Shown here piece by piece: positions 1-8,587 of a stretch of DNA of 64,000 nucleotides. Location: assembly GCA_964562175.1 (NCBI GenBank), contig CAZLRV010000004.1, positions 1 through 64,000 of the forward strand, given 5' to 3'. The translations under genes and the position numbers were made by a program. Each line of letters begins with the position of its first letter. Within the stretch, counting starts at the first letter, position 1. This stretch comes from CAZCJU01 sp964562175. Its GTDB lineage: Bacteria; Bacillota; Clostridia; Oscillospirales; CAG-272. Below the pieces are notes generated by a model. That model searched no databases, was not told the origin of the DNA, and was given only the letters and a program-made list of their open reading frames with translations.

Positions 1-138
1 TTGATGATATGCAACACTTCGTGTTGATGATATGCAACACTGCGTGTTGATGATATGCAAGACTTCGTCTTGATGATATGCAAGACTTCGTCTTGATGAT
101 ATACAACACTGCGTGTTGATGATATGCAATGCTCCGCA
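1..138. repeat. Tandem 23-bp hairpin repeat array (six units)
   Basis: Six head-to-tail 23-bp units start at 1, 24, 47, 70, 93 and 116. Each begins TTGATGATAT and carries a six-base arm, a three-base loop and the matching arm, which ends in the TTG of the next unit. The arms differ between units but stay paired: CAACAC/GTGTTG, CAAGAC/GTCTTG, CAATGC/GCATTG. The window starts inside the array, so it may extend upstream. No spacers separate the units, so it is not CRISPR. Confidence 0.9.
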
Positions 139-167
139 TTGATTTGTTTGCGAGTTTATGATATAAT
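139..167 (+). promoter_or_regulatory. Promoter of the four-helix-bundle gene
   Basis: TTGATT (139-144) and TATAAT (162-167) are separated by 17 bp. The -35 hexamer begins where the last hairpin unit ends, and its TTG is also the closing arm of the sixth hairpin. An AAAGGAAGAG ribosome site follows at about 174-183, before the ATG at 189. Confidence 0.75.
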
Positions 168-188
168 TATCACAAAGGAAGAGATATT

Positions 189-533
189 ATGCCAAAGAAT
201 TATTTGCTTGTTTATTCCGAACAACTTGCAGCAGATATTGAATTACTATGTAAAAATATCAAAGCCCCCTCAAACACTGTTTTGCAAATTCGTAAAAGTT
301 CAAGTAGCGTTTATGCAAATATTAGGGAAGCAAATTACGGGCAGAGCAAGGCTGATATGCTCTCCAAATTTGGGATAGCTCTAAAAGAATGCAACGAAAC
401 CGAAGGGTGGTTACAACTTTTGTTAAAAACAAATGCTATTGATGAAGATACATATAAAAATCAAAGAAATTTATGCGGTCGTATTAGGCGAATGTTGATT
501 GCGAGTTGTCAAACCATAAAGGAGAATGTATGA
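189..533 (+). CDS. Four helix bundle protein (23S rRNA intervening-sequence protein family)
   Basis: A 114-residue, charged, all-helical protein matching the four-helix-bundle family named after proteins encoded in 23S rRNA intervening sequences. The family also includes Avd-type accessory proteins of diversity-generating retroelements. Recognisable traits are the N-terminal YLLVYSEQL segment, the central ANYGQSKADML stretch and a C-terminal arginine-rich helix. No rRNA gene or reverse transcriptase lies nearby, so the function here is unknown. It has its own promoter abutting the hairpin array, and its stop overlaps an ATG with a good ribosome site (ATGA at 530-533), which suggests it once led a small operon. 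Confidence 0.75.
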   Translation: MPKNYLLVYSEQLAADIELLCKNIKAPSNTVLQIRKSSSSVYANIREANYGQSKADMLSKFGIALKECNETEGWLQLLLKTNAIDEDTYKNQRNLCGRIRRMLIASCQTIKENV

Positions 534-642
534 CGTCCATTTATAAGAAAAAAGAAAATCAATTCCCGATAGAAGATACCATGTAATCAAAATCGGCAAA
601 GAGCTTTGTTTGAATTTATACGAATCGATTATTGATAATTAA
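530..642 (+). pseudogene. Possible frameshifted gene remnant
   Basis: An ATG at 530 overlaps the preceding TGA and is preceded by AAAGGAGA, so translation could start there. The frame closes after 18 codons at 584-586. In another frame, 583-642 reads on as VIKIGKELCLNLYESIIDN before TAA, which looks like ordinary protein sequence. The simplest reading is a small gene broken by a frameshift. I do not recognise the family. Confidence 0.3.
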
Positions 643-690
643 AAATCTATAATATTTAAGTTTTCATCTAAATTGTTCGTTAAGCCCACG

Positions 691-725
691 GTCCCGAAAG
701 AGAAGTCTTTGGGACTTATTTTTCA
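691..725 (+). terminator. Rho-independent terminator-like hairpin
   Basis: GTCCC and AAAG (691-700, one bulged G) pair with CTTTGGGAC (707-715), followed by TTATTTTT. It ends the transcript from the four-helix-bundle gene and precedes the UPF0340 gene. Confidence 0.6.
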
Positions 726-750
726 CCTAAAATGACGTAAGGAGCGTATT

Positions 751-1290
751 ATGAATTATTACGAGCAAGCCAAAGCGGTAGCCGCCGAGGTCATAGAAAA
801 AACAAATTTGAAAAGCGGACAGATACTTATTGTCGGTTGTTCGACGAGCGAGGTACTCGGCGAGCGAATCGGCTCTAATTCCTCACCGGATACGGCAAAG
901 GATATCTTTGACGGCATATATTCCGTTCTGAGCAAGCACGGTATATACCTTGCCGCACAATGCTGTGAGCATTTGAACCGTGCAGTTATCGTCGAAAGTG
1001 CCGCCTGTCCCGACTCCGAGGGGGTAAATGTTGTGCCACAACCAAAGGCGGGGGGAAGCTTTGCCACAATGGCGTACAATTCTTTTGCATCGCCCGTTGT
1101 CCTTGAAGAAATAAAAGCGGATGCGGGAATAGATATCGGATACACGCTTATCGGTATGCACTTGAAAAAGGTTGCGGTGCCGGTAAGATTGCAAAATGAT
1201 CACATCGGCTCGGCAAAGGTTTTGTGTGCGAGAACACGCCCGAAATTCATCGGCGGCGTGCGTGCCGTATATGACGAGACCTTGCTTTAA
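751..1290 (+). CDS. UPF0340 / TIGR01440 family protein (YwlG-like)
   Basis: A 179-residue protein of the conserved Firmicute UPF0340 family (B. subtilis YwlG), full length. Family traits visible are GCSTSEVLGERIG near residue 30, the AAQCCEHLNRA segment near residue 70 and the GIDIGYTLIGMHLK segment near residue 125. The family has no established biochemical role. The start is supported by GTAAGGAG eight bases upstream of the ATG. A terminator follows immediately, so it is probably transcribed alone. Confidence 0.9.
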   Translation: MNYYEQAKAVAAEVIEKTNLKSGQILIVGCSTSEVLGERIGSNSSPDTAKDIFDGIYSVLSKHGIYLAAQCCEHLNRAVIVESAACPDSEGVNVVPQPKAGGSFATMAYNSFASPVVLEEIKADAGIDIGYTLIGMHLKKVAVPVRLQNDHIGSAKVLCARTRPKFIGGVRAVYDETLL

Positions 1291-1299
1291 GCCCTGAAA

Positions 1300-1327
1300 C
1301 GGCGGCAGTATTGCCGCTGTTTTTTTG
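1300..1327 (+). terminator. Rho-independent terminator
   Basis: GCGGCA (1302-1307) pairs with TGCCGC (1312-1317) and is followed by a run of T from 1320. Confidence 0.8.
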
Positions 1328-1376
1328 CCTTTATAAAAAGAAAAATAAATATTTCAATTTGTTCTTTGCACCGTGC

Positions 1377-1405
1377 TTGAATGTTTATAATATTACGTGT
1401 ATAAT
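1377..1405 (+). promoter_or_regulatory. Promoter of the ABC transporter gene
   Basis: TTGAAT (1377-1382), a 17-bp spacer and TATAAT (1400-1405). It overlaps the earliest in-frame ATG at 1397, which argues for the downstream start at 1469. Confidence 0.7.
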
Positions 1406-1468
1406 AATACAATCGAGCTTTTTATGAGGCGCTTGTTTTTATTGCCTTATTTGCGAAAGGAAAATATT

Positions 1469-4400
1469 ATGTTAGAGCTTAAAAATATTAAGAAGGATTA
1501 TTGTACGGGCGATCTTACCGTCCATGCTCTCAAGGGCATCGACCTGCAATTTCGACACAGCGAATTTGTTTCTATCTTAGGTCCGTCCGGCTGTGGCAAG
1601 ACCACGATGCTGAATATAATCGGCGGTCTTGATAAATATACCGAGGGCGATCTTATTATCAACGGAAAATCTACGAAGTCGTTTAAGGACAGGGATTGGG
1701 ACAGCTACAGAAACCATTCGATAGGCTTTGTATTTCAGAGCTATAATCTTATCCCACACCAAAGCGTGTTGCAAAATGTCGAGCTTGCGCTTACTTTGTC
1801 GGGCGTATCGAAGCACGAGCGTCGCGAAAGAGCCAAAGCCGCACTTGAGCGTGTGGGTCTGGGTAATCAGTTCGGCAAAAAGCCGTCTGAAATGTCGGGC
1901 GGACAGATGCAGAGAGTCGCAATAGCGCGCGCAATAGTGAACGACCCCGATATAATATTGGCTGACGAGCCGACAGGTGCGTTGGACACGGAAACGAGCG
2001 TTTCCGTTATGGAGATACTTAAGGAGATATCTAAGGACAGACTCGTTATTATGGTAACGCATAATCCCGAGCTTGCCGAAAAATATTCCACGAGGATCAT
2101 CCGAATGATAGACGGCGTTATAACCGACGATACCGCACCGCTTGACGAGGGAGAGCTTGTCAAAGAAACGGAATATCAAGCCCGGAAGGCTCAGACGGAG
2201 AAAAACGCAAAGAAGCCCTCCATGTCGTTTGCGACCTCGTTCGGACTTTCACTGAAGAATCTGTTTACCAAAAAAGGCAGAACGGCTCTCACCTCATTTG
2301 CGGGTAGTATAGGCATTATCGGAATCGCACTTATTTTCGCCGTTTCACAGGGAATGACGAATTATATAAACATTTTGCAGGAGGATACTCTTTCGGCGTA
2401 TCCGCTGACACTTGAGGCACAGCATACGGATATGGGCTCACTGCTTCAAACCTTTATCGGAAAGGCACAGGCGGCAAAGGAGCATGAAAACGATGCGGTA
2501 TATCAAAAGTCGATGCTTTACGATCTTATAAATTCGCTCAATACCATGGATGTATCGGAAAATGACCTGAAATCGTTCAAAGAGTATATTGAACAAAAAT
2601 GCTCCGTAGAGGAGGCAAACGAGCTTAAAGAGGCTGTAAGCGGCATTCAGTACTCGTATGACCTTGATATGCTCGTATATACGGAAAATACGGACGGTGA
2701 TATAATAAAATCCGATTCTATGGAGCTTATTCAAGAGCTTTTGATAGAATATATGGGTATGGATTTTTCGGCAATGTTCAATATGAGTGAGAGCTACGGT
2801 ATATCAAGCTCGCAAATGATGTCGATGTCAATGGGTTCAAGCTTTAATCTATGGGAGCAGATGCTTCCCGGAAATAACGGCGAATGCGTAAACGACCTGC
2901 TGAAAAAGCAGTATGAGCTGGTTGACAACGGCGGCAGATGGCCCGAGGCTTATAATGAAGTCGTTCTTGTGCTTGACGAGAGAAACGAGCTTGACGACAT
3001 GACACTTTACGCACTCGGCTTGAAATCGAAAAAAGAAATCGACGATCTTTTCAATGCGGCGGTAAACAAGACCGAAATAGAGGTACCCGACAGAAGCTGG
3101 TCATATGATGAAATAAAAAATATGAATTTCAGGGTGATCTTAAATTCGGATTGCTACAGTTATGACAAAGAGAGCGGAACGTATACCGATATGCGTGACA
3201 CTCAAACGAAGCTGAGATATCTTTACAACGAAAAGGGAATCGATCTTAAGGTAGTCGGAATAATCAAGCCAAGCGATAAGGCGGTATCTTCCATGCTGTC
3301 GGGCAGTATCGCATATACTTATAAGCTGACGGAGTATATTATAGATGCGGCGGCTGACTCGGAAGCGATTAAGGCACAGAAAGACGATCCGTCAACGGAT
3401 ATATTTACGGGACTTCCGTTTAAAGAAAATTCGGGAAATCTCGGTGACAAAGAAAAGAAAGCCGAATTTACGAGCTATGTAAATAAGCTCGACGAGGCAC
3501 GACGCGCAGAGGTCTACAAGAGCATTATGTGCATTCCCCCGCAGGACTTTTTGAAGCAACAGACCGAGCAGATACTCGGCACCATGAGCAGAGAGGACAT
3601 GGAGGCTGCCATAGTTGAAAAGCTTACCTTGGAAATGAAGCTCGAAAAGGAACAGGTGGAGCAATATATTTCCGCCATGAGCGACGAGGAGCTTAAAGAG
3701 ACGTTTGAACAGGGAATTGCGGAAATGCTCAAGGAGCAGTACGCAGAGGGCGTTTTACAGCAGCTTTCCGCACTGACACAACAGCAGCTTGTACAGGCTC
3801 TTGACGCACTTTTGTCCTCCGATGCGGTAAGCGATGAGACCTACGGTATATATTACGACGAGATACTTGAATTTTCGGAATCGAGCTATGCCGATAATCT
3901 GATCTCACTCGGCTGCGTCGATCTCGATTCTCCGGCGTCTATAAATATTTACGCATCGACCTTTGAAAATAAGGACGTTATAGAGGATGCGATAGCGGCG
4001 TATAATGAAGGCAAGGCAGAAGCTTCGCAGATAAAGTATACCGACTATGTAGGACTTATGATGTCGTCGGTGACCTCGATAATAAACGCCATAACGTACG
4101 TTTTGGTGTCGTTCGTTGCGGTATCCCTTATAGTTTCCTCAATAATGATAGGCGTTATAACGCTCATATCGGTGCAGGAGAGAACAAAGGAAATAGGCAT
4201 TTTGCGTGCGATAGGTGCATCAAAGAAAAATGTTTCCGGAATGTTCAATGCGGAAACGATGATAATCGGATTTACCTCCGGTACACTCGGTGTTTTGATA
4301 ACGTATCTGCTTTGCATACCGATAAATCTTATTCTCAATCATTTAACGGGAATTGAAAACTTAAGGGCATATCTGCCGCCCGTCGTTGCCGTTGCGCTTG

Positions 4401-4495
4401 TCGCAATAAGCGTATTGCTCACACTCGTTGCCGGAATAATTCCGTCAAGAAGCGCATCGAAAAAAGATCCCGTCGTGGCACTCAGAACAGAATAA
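1469..4495 (+). CDS. ABC transporter, fused ATPase and FtsX-type permease (MacB-like)
   Basis: A 1008-residue single-chain half transporter. The N-terminal ATPase of the LolD/MacB class has Walker A GPSGCGKT (residues 38-45), signature MSGGQ near residue 142 and Walker B with ADEPTGALD near residue 168. A first membrane helix near residue 280 leads into an extracellular region of about 550 residues, then three C-terminal membrane helices and the FtsX-type motif VQERTKEIGILRAIGA. This architecture moves lipids, peptides or signals from the outer membrane face rather than importing solutes; the substrate is unknown. I chose the ATG at 1469 because AAAGG lies just upstream and the earlier ATG (1397) sits inside the -10 box. 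Confidence 0.9.
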   Translation: MLELKNIKKDYCTGDLTVHALKGIDLQFRHSEFVSILGPSGCGKTTMLNIIGGLDKYTEGDLIINGKSTKSFKDRDWDSYRNHSIGFVFQSYNLIPHQSVLQNVELALTLSGVSKHERRERAKAALERVGLGNQFGKKPSEMSGGQMQRVAIARAIVNDPDIILADEPTGALDTETSVSVMEILKEISKDRLVIMVTHNPELAEKYSTRIIRMIDGVITDDTAPLDEGELVKETEYQARKAQTEKNAKKPSMSFATSFGLSLKNLFTKKGRTALTSFAGSIGIIGIALIFAVSQGMTNYINILQEDTLSAYPLTLEAQHTDMGSLLQTFIGKAQAAKEHENDAVYQKSMLYDLINSLNTMDVSENDLKSFKEYIEQKCSVEEANELKEAVSGIQYSYDLDMLVYTENTDGDIIKSDSMELIQELLIEYMGMDFSAMFNMSESYGISSSQMMSMSMGSSFNLWEQMLPGNNGECVNDLLKKQYELVDNGGRWPEAYNEVVLVLDERNELDDMTLYALGLKSKKEIDDLFNAAVNKTEIEVPDRSWSYDEIKNMNFRVILNSDCYSYDKESGTYTDMRDTQTKLRYLYNEKGIDLKVVGIIKPSDKAVSSMLSGSIAYTYKLTEYIIDAAADSEAIKAQKDDPSTDIFTGLPFKENSGNLGDKEKKAEFTSYVNKLDEARRAEVYKSIMCIPPQDFLKQQTEQILGTMSREDMEAAIVEKLTLEMKLEKEQVEQYISAMSDEELKETFEQGIAEMLKEQYAEGVLQQLSALTQQQLVQALDALLSSDAVSDETYGIYYDEILEFSESSYADNLISLGCVDLDSPASINIYASTFENKDVIEDAIAAYNEGKAEASQIKYTDYVGLMMSSVTSIINAITYVLVSFVAVSLIVSSIMIGVITLISVQERTKEIGILRAIGASKKNVSGMFNAETMIIGFTSGTLGVLITYLLCIPINLILNHLTGIENLRAYLPPVVAVALVAISVLLTLVAGIIPSRSASKKDPVVALRTE

Positions 4496-4507
4496 CCGAA
4501 GAAAATA

Positions 4508-4550
4508 TACACTCCGATGGGCAAAGGCTCATTCGGGGTGTACTTTTTTT
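4508..4550 (+). terminator. Rho-independent terminator
   Basis: A long stem begins TACACTCCGA (4508) and closes TCGGGGTGTA (4542), followed by seven T. It terminates the ABC transporter transcript. Confidence 0.85.
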
Positions 4551-4678
4551 GCAAAAATCAAAAAAAGTGGCGTTTGCCTATTGATTTTTTGACAAAATTA
4601 TGCGATAATATATAACAGAACAAATAAAAAACGGGAGCGTAAAGCATAAAAGCGACCCGTTTGATTACGGAGAACGAT

Positions 4679-5764
4679 ATGGCGGAATTATTGCAATACA
4701 AATGTCCGTGCTGTGGCGGCGCGATAGAGTTTAACAGCACCCTGCAGGAGATGCAATGCCCTTACTGCGATACGAAATTTGATGTTGAGACGCTAAAGGG
4801 CTATGATGCGGATCTGGAGCAGGACGGAGAAGACGAATTTGAATGGGAAAACGATGCCGGCAGTGAATGGGTAGACGGCGAAGAGGACGGGCTGAGACAT
4901 TATATTTGTCAATCCTGCGGCGGTGAGATAATAGGGGATGCGACACTTGCCGCAACTGTTTGTCCGTATTGCTCAAATACGGTCATAATGATGGGTCAGC
5001 TCAAGGGAGAGCTGAAGCCCGATTATGTAATACCCTTTAAGCTCGACAAGAACGCCGCAAAGGAGGGCTTGAAAAAGCATTTGATGAAAAAAAGGCTCTT
5101 GCCGAAGGTATTTAAGGACGAAAATCATATAGACGAGGTCAAAGGAATATACGTGCCGTTTTGGCTCTTTGACACGAAAGCCGATGCACATATAAGATAT
5201 AAAGGAACGAAGGTACATCACTACAGCGACAGCAAATATTTATACACGAAAACAAGTTATTTTTCGATAGTACGCGGAGGGTCTCTCGGCTTTGAAAATG
5301 TACCGGTGGACGGTTCGTCGAAAATGCCCGACGATCTTATGGAATCGCTTGAGCCTTACGACTTTTCATCTGCGGTGGACTTTCAAACGGCATATCTATC
5401 GGGTTATCTTGCGGACAAATACGACGTGGGAGCCGAGGAGAGCAAGAGCAGAGCGGGCGAACGTGTCAAGCGTTCTACGGAGCAAGTGTTTGCGGAAACG
5501 GTAAAAGGCTATTCAACGCTCACGCCGGAGAGCAGCAGTGTCAAGCTGTCGGACTCAAAAGCAAAATATGCCCTCTATCCCGTATGGCTTTTGAATACGA
5601 CATGGCGCGGAGAGAAATATACGTTCGCAATGAACGGTCAAACGGGCAAATTCGTCGGAAATTTGCCGATAGACAAGGGCTTGTATCATAAGTACCTTTG
5701 GACAATAGCGGGTATAGTGAGTGCCGTTTGCTTTGGTATATCATACCTGCTGTGGCTGATGTGA
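4679..5764 (+). CDS. Zinc-ribbon protein with C-terminal membrane helix
   Basis: A 361-residue protein with two treble-clef zinc ribbons: CPCC at residues 9-12 paired with CPYC at 27-30, and CQSC near residue 77 paired with CPYC near 95. An acidic linker separates them. A long globular region follows, then a hydrophobic segment at the very C-terminus (IAGIVSAVCFGISYLLWL). Similar proteins are common in Clostridia and have no assigned function. The ATG at 4679 has GGAG six bases upstream; an in-frame TTG at 4661 is weaker. The next gene, a TPM-domain membrane protein, starts 12 bp downstream, so the two likely act together at the membrane. Confidence 0.7.
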   Translation: MAELLQYKCPCCGGAIEFNSTLQEMQCPYCDTKFDVETLKGYDADLEQDGEDEFEWENDAGSEWVDGEEDGLRHYICQSCGGEIIGDATLAATVCPYCSNTVIMMGQLKGELKPDYVIPFKLDKNAAKEGLKKHLMKKRLLPKVFKDENHIDEVKGIYVPFWLFDTKADAHIRYKGTKVHHYSDSKYLYTKTSYFSIVRGGSLGFENVPVDGSSKMPDDLMESLEPYDFSSAVDFQTAYLSGYLADKYDVGAEESKSRAGERVKRSTEQVFAETVKGYSTLTPESSSVKLSDSKAKYALYPVWLLNTTWRGEKYTFAMNGQTGKFVGNLPIDKGLYHKYLWTIAGIVSAVCFGISYLLWLM

Positions 5765-5776
5765 GGGGTGATTATC

Positions 5777-6616
5777 GTGAAAAAAACAGCTTTACTTACA
5801 ATAATATTGTTTATAATATCGTTTACGCTTGCCACGGCAACGCTTGCCGAAAGTGTACCGGTTGACGATTTCGATAATAATACTGCGCATCCGTCAAGTC
5901 TTATTGATGAAGCACAGCTTTTGACGAGCGAGGAAGCAAGTCTTTTGAAAGAAAAGTTAGATAAAATCGGAGAAAGCACGGGTATAGATGTTGCGATAAT
6001 GACGATAAGGTCATCGGGTGATATCGATATTCAAGCGACAGCCGATGATATTTACGACTATTCCGGCTACGGCTACGGGGAAAATGCGGACGGTATTTTG
6101 CTTTTGCTCGATATTTCAAGCAGACAATTTCACATGACGACATCGGGCGAATGCATTACAATATTCACCGATGAGGGTCTTAAATACATTGATGAAAAGA
6201 TGAGCGAGTATCTGGCAGAGAACGAGTTTTACGAGGGCTTTGACGAGTTTGCGGACCAATGCCTTGATTTTATAAGCTCCGCACGTGAAGGGTCGGTGTA
6301 CGATGTCGGAAATATGCCGAAGGACGATTTTTCGGTACTCTTTAATATCGTCGTTTGCCTCATTATAGGAATAGCCGTCGGCTTTATTTCCGTAAGTGCG
6401 ATGAAATCTAATATGAAAAACGTGAAAATGCAAAGTGCGGCGGGTACATATCTGATAAACGGAAGCTTGGAGATAGGTGAATCGAAGGATACTTTTTTGT
6501 ACAGCAATGTCACGAAAATACGCAAGCCCGATCCCCCATCAAGCAGCTCCGGCGGCACAAGTGTACATACATCCTCGTCGGGACACTCGCACGGCGGTCA
6601 TTCGGGAAGATTCTGA
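5777..6616 (+). CDS. TPM domain-containing membrane protein (YgcG family)
   Basis: A 279-residue secreted and membrane-anchored protein. A signal peptide (KKTALLTIILFIISFTLATA) is followed by a TPM domain beginning LIDEAQLLTSEE near residue 40, a transmembrane helix near residue 190, and a Ser/Gly/His-rich tail ending HSHGGHSGRF. TPM domains occur in phosphatases and photosystem repair factors and in many uncharacterised bacterial proteins. I prefer the GTG at 5777 over the GTG at 5768 because AGGGGTGAT directly precedes it at the right distance. It is co-transcribed with the zinc-ribbon gene. Confidence 0.8.
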   Translation: MKKTALLTIILFIISFTLATATLAESVPVDDFDNNTAHPSSLIDEAQLLTSEEASLLKEKLDKIGESTGIDVAIMTIRSSGDIDIQATADDIYDYSGYGYGENADGILLLLDISSRQFHMTTSGECITIFTDEGLKYIDEKMSEYLAENEFYEGFDEFADQCLDFISSAREGSVYDVGNMPKDDFSVLFNIVVCLIIGIAVGFISVSAMKSNMKNVKMQSAAGTYLINGSLEIGESKDTFLYSNVTKIRKPDPPSSSSGGTSVHTSSSGHSHGGHSGRF

Positions 6617-6618
6617 AT

Positions 6619-6653
6619 AAAAAAATCGGTAGGTCAGCCTACCGATTTTTTGA
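6619..6653. terminator. Bidirectional terminator overlapping a stop codon
   Basis: AAAAATCGGTAGG pairs with CCTACCGATTTTT around a TCAG loop, with A and T tracts on both sides. It can end both converging transcripts. The minus-strand gene's TGA (6634-6636) lies in the loop, so its last codons form one arm. Confidence 0.9.
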
Positions 6654-7566
6654 TGAATTCATCGACTATCTTTTTGTATCGTTCAATATCCGTCATATAG
6701 CTCATACCATGATCCGCACCCGGAAACAGGTGACGGGACACGAGGGCTTTATTTGCATTATATATTTGCTCGCTCATTTCGCACGGCACGAAGCTGTCCG
6801 TATCGCCGTGTATCACTGTTATCGGCAGATGGGCATTCTTGACGCATTCTGCCGCCGTTACCTCATCAAGCTTAAAGTGTCCGAAAAGCTTTGCACCGAG
6901 GTAAACGAACGGGTACAGAAGCCGCACGGGCATATGCATATCGTCACGCATGACCTTTTTTATGATATCGGCAGGGGAGGAATACGGACAATCCGCAAGA
7001 ACGGATACGACGTTTTTCGGCAATGGGAGAGAGGTCGACATAAGAACCGTCGCACCGCCCATCGAAATGCCGTAAAGCATTATCCGCACATCCTTGCCAA
7101 AGCGTTGTACTGCGTATTCTATCCACGATAAGCAGTCGTAACGCTCTTTTATACCGAAGCATATCGTATGACCGCCGCTTGAGCCGTGAGCCCTCTGGTC
7201 GATGACTATGACGTTACAGCCATGCTCAAAAAGAAGCTTGGCACCGCCGCAAAAATCTCTTACCGAGGTAGAACGGTAGCCGTGAAAGCATATACCGAGC
7301 GGTGCGGAGTCGGCAACATGATAATATCTCGCACTCAGTGTCAGACCGTCAAAAGAGCGAATGCTTATTCTCTCATAGCTTATTTCGTTGAAACTGCTTA
7401 CCATACCGCGCATGGTGTCCTTGATATTCGAATACGCCGCACCCTGCGGCAAAGCATATATATCATTTTGCTTTTTGTCGGGTGAGTAAAAAGCAATGCG
7501 GTAGGTAATATACGAGGTCAGAACGGGCAATAAAAGAGCAATGCAAATAATTACAATAAATGGCAT
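6634..7566 (-). CDS. Alpha/beta hydrolase (serine aminopeptidase S33-like), membrane-anchored
   Basis: A 310-residue hydrolase with an N-terminal hydrophobic anchor (IVIICIALLLPVLTSYI). The oxyanion motif FHGYRSTS, nucleophile elbow GISMGG, the acid in HGDTDSFVP and the base in GADHGMSY give a complete Ser-Asp-His triad. Proteins of this type in Clostridia are usually annotated only as alpha/beta hydrolases; the substrate is unknown. It lies 22 bp downstream of the NYN gene on the same strand and is likely expressed from that gene's strong promoter. Confidence 0.85.
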   Translation of the reverse strand: MPFIVIICIALLLPVLTSYITYRIAFYSPDKKQNDIYALPQGAAYSNIKDTMRGMVSSFNEISYERISIRSFDGLTLSARYYHVADSAPLGICFHGYRSTSVRDFCGGAKLLFEHGCNVIVIDQRAHGSSGGHTICFGIKERYDCLSWIEYAVQRFGKDVRIMLYGISMGGATVLMSTSLPLPKNVVSVLADCPYSSPADIIKKVMRDDMHMPVRLLYPFVYLGAKLFGHFKLDEVTAAECVKNAHLPITVIHGDTDSFVPCEMSEQIYNANKALVSRHLFPGADHGMSYMTDIERYKKIVDEFIKKSVG

Positions 7567-7588
7567 ATGAACACCGTAAAATCACATA

Positions 7589-8371
7589 TCAGCTTATACT
7601 AAGCTCGATACCGTCATTCTTGAGCTTATCATTCTCAAGATGAAGATATTTAACGTGCTTGCCGTTGTACAAACGCTTATATTGCTGTGTAACATATCCG
7701 AGTGAGATCATTTCTTCAAGCATTGTTTTAACGACATCATTATCCAAACGATACTTTTCACATACCTTTGATACGACGGGTACAAAGGTCGGGTAGATAA
7801 CTCGTCCGTATACATCCTTTTTTTCTTCGATAAAGCCTGCTATGAGCGAATAGTAGTGGCATTTGACCTCATCCTCGCTCGGCAGCTCTATACAAGTGCT
7901 TGCCGCACTCTTGAGCATACCGGAGAGGCTGTCCTTTACCGCATAAACGATAACGTTCTTTTTGCATACGTTGACGAGAAATTTGACTACGGACGTAAAA
8001 TGACCGTCGCCCGTAAAAATAATAAATGTACGAGGGCAGTCTTTTTTCATGGCATGCTGATAAATGTAATCAAGCATAATGAAATCCGTAAAATCCTTTT
8101 TGTAGAAGGGACTCGTATTTTGCGTTTCAATGACGTTATTGGTAACTTCTCGGATAAGGGGTATTTCGTATTTCATGCCTTGATTTGAAAAGTCTCCGAA
8201 AAAAAAGATATCTCTTATTACATAATTCTTTGCTATCTCATCACGCCAAGAACGGATCTGAGGCTTCATCGAAAACTTTTTGTATAATGAAACATGCCAA
8301 TGCTCGTAGTCGACGAATATGACGGCTTCCCGATTTTTTTTGCCGCCGAATAAATTTCCTATAATTCCTAT
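7589..8371 (-). CDS. NYN domain ribonuclease-like protein with C-terminal winged-helix-like region
   Basis: A 260-residue protein if translation starts at the ATA at 8369-8371. The first in-frame ATG is 34 codons later (8269) and would delete the first beta strand with the catalytic aspartate in VIFVDYEHW. Further acidic motifs of the PIN-like fold are FFGDFS and FTGDGHF. The C-terminal 80 residues resemble a winged helix (VKTMLEEMISLGYVTQQ). NYN domains are metal-dependent RNases. AGGAGG lies eight bases upstream of the ATA, and a perfect promoter lies just upstream of that, leaving a leader of about 16 nt. The AUA initiator is inferred from context; an ATG-to-ATA change or a sequence error is possible. 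Confidence 0.75.
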   Translation of the reverse strand: MGIIGNLFGGKKNREAVIFVDYEHWHVSLYKKFSMKPQIRSWRDEIAKNYVIRDIFFFGDFSNQGMKYEIPLIREVTNNVIETQNTSPFYKKDFTDFIMLDYIYQHAMKKDCPRTFIIFTGDGHFTSVVKFLVNVCKKNVIVYAVKDSLSGMLKSAASTCIELPSEDEVKCHYYSLIAGFIEEKKDVYGRVIYPTFVPVVSKVCEKYRLDNDVVKTMLEEMISLGYVTQQYKRLYNGKHVKYLHLENDKLKNDGIELSIS

Positions 8372-8393
8372 CTTTCACACCTCCTTTTGTTCT

Positions 8394-8422
8394 ATTATAC
8401 AAGAATGATATCGTTTTGTCAA
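8394..8422 (-). promoter_or_regulatory. Consensus sigma-A promoter of the NYN gene
   Basis: On the minus strand, TTGACA (8422-8417), exactly 17 bp, then TATAAT (8399-8394). Both hexamers are perfect. Transcription should start near 8387, immediately before AAAAGGAGGT. Confidence 0.9.
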
Positions 8423-8587
8423 GAGAAAAATGACCGATAACGACGGTAGTTTTTTGTATTGTATGATATTTTTTGCCGCTTAAGTGAGAGAAAAGCAAAA
8501 ATCAGAAAAACATCAAGTAGATTTCACATAGTTTTCACATAGTAAGGCTATAATCACAAAAAATTGATTTGAAAGGAAGTCACAATA

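Noticed and set aside
1..138. CRISPR array
   Set aside because: The 23-bp units are directly adjacent with no spacers, and no cas gene is present.
189..533. Diversity-generating retroelement
   Set aside because: The protein family overlaps with Avd, but no reverse transcriptase or template/variable repeat pair is present.
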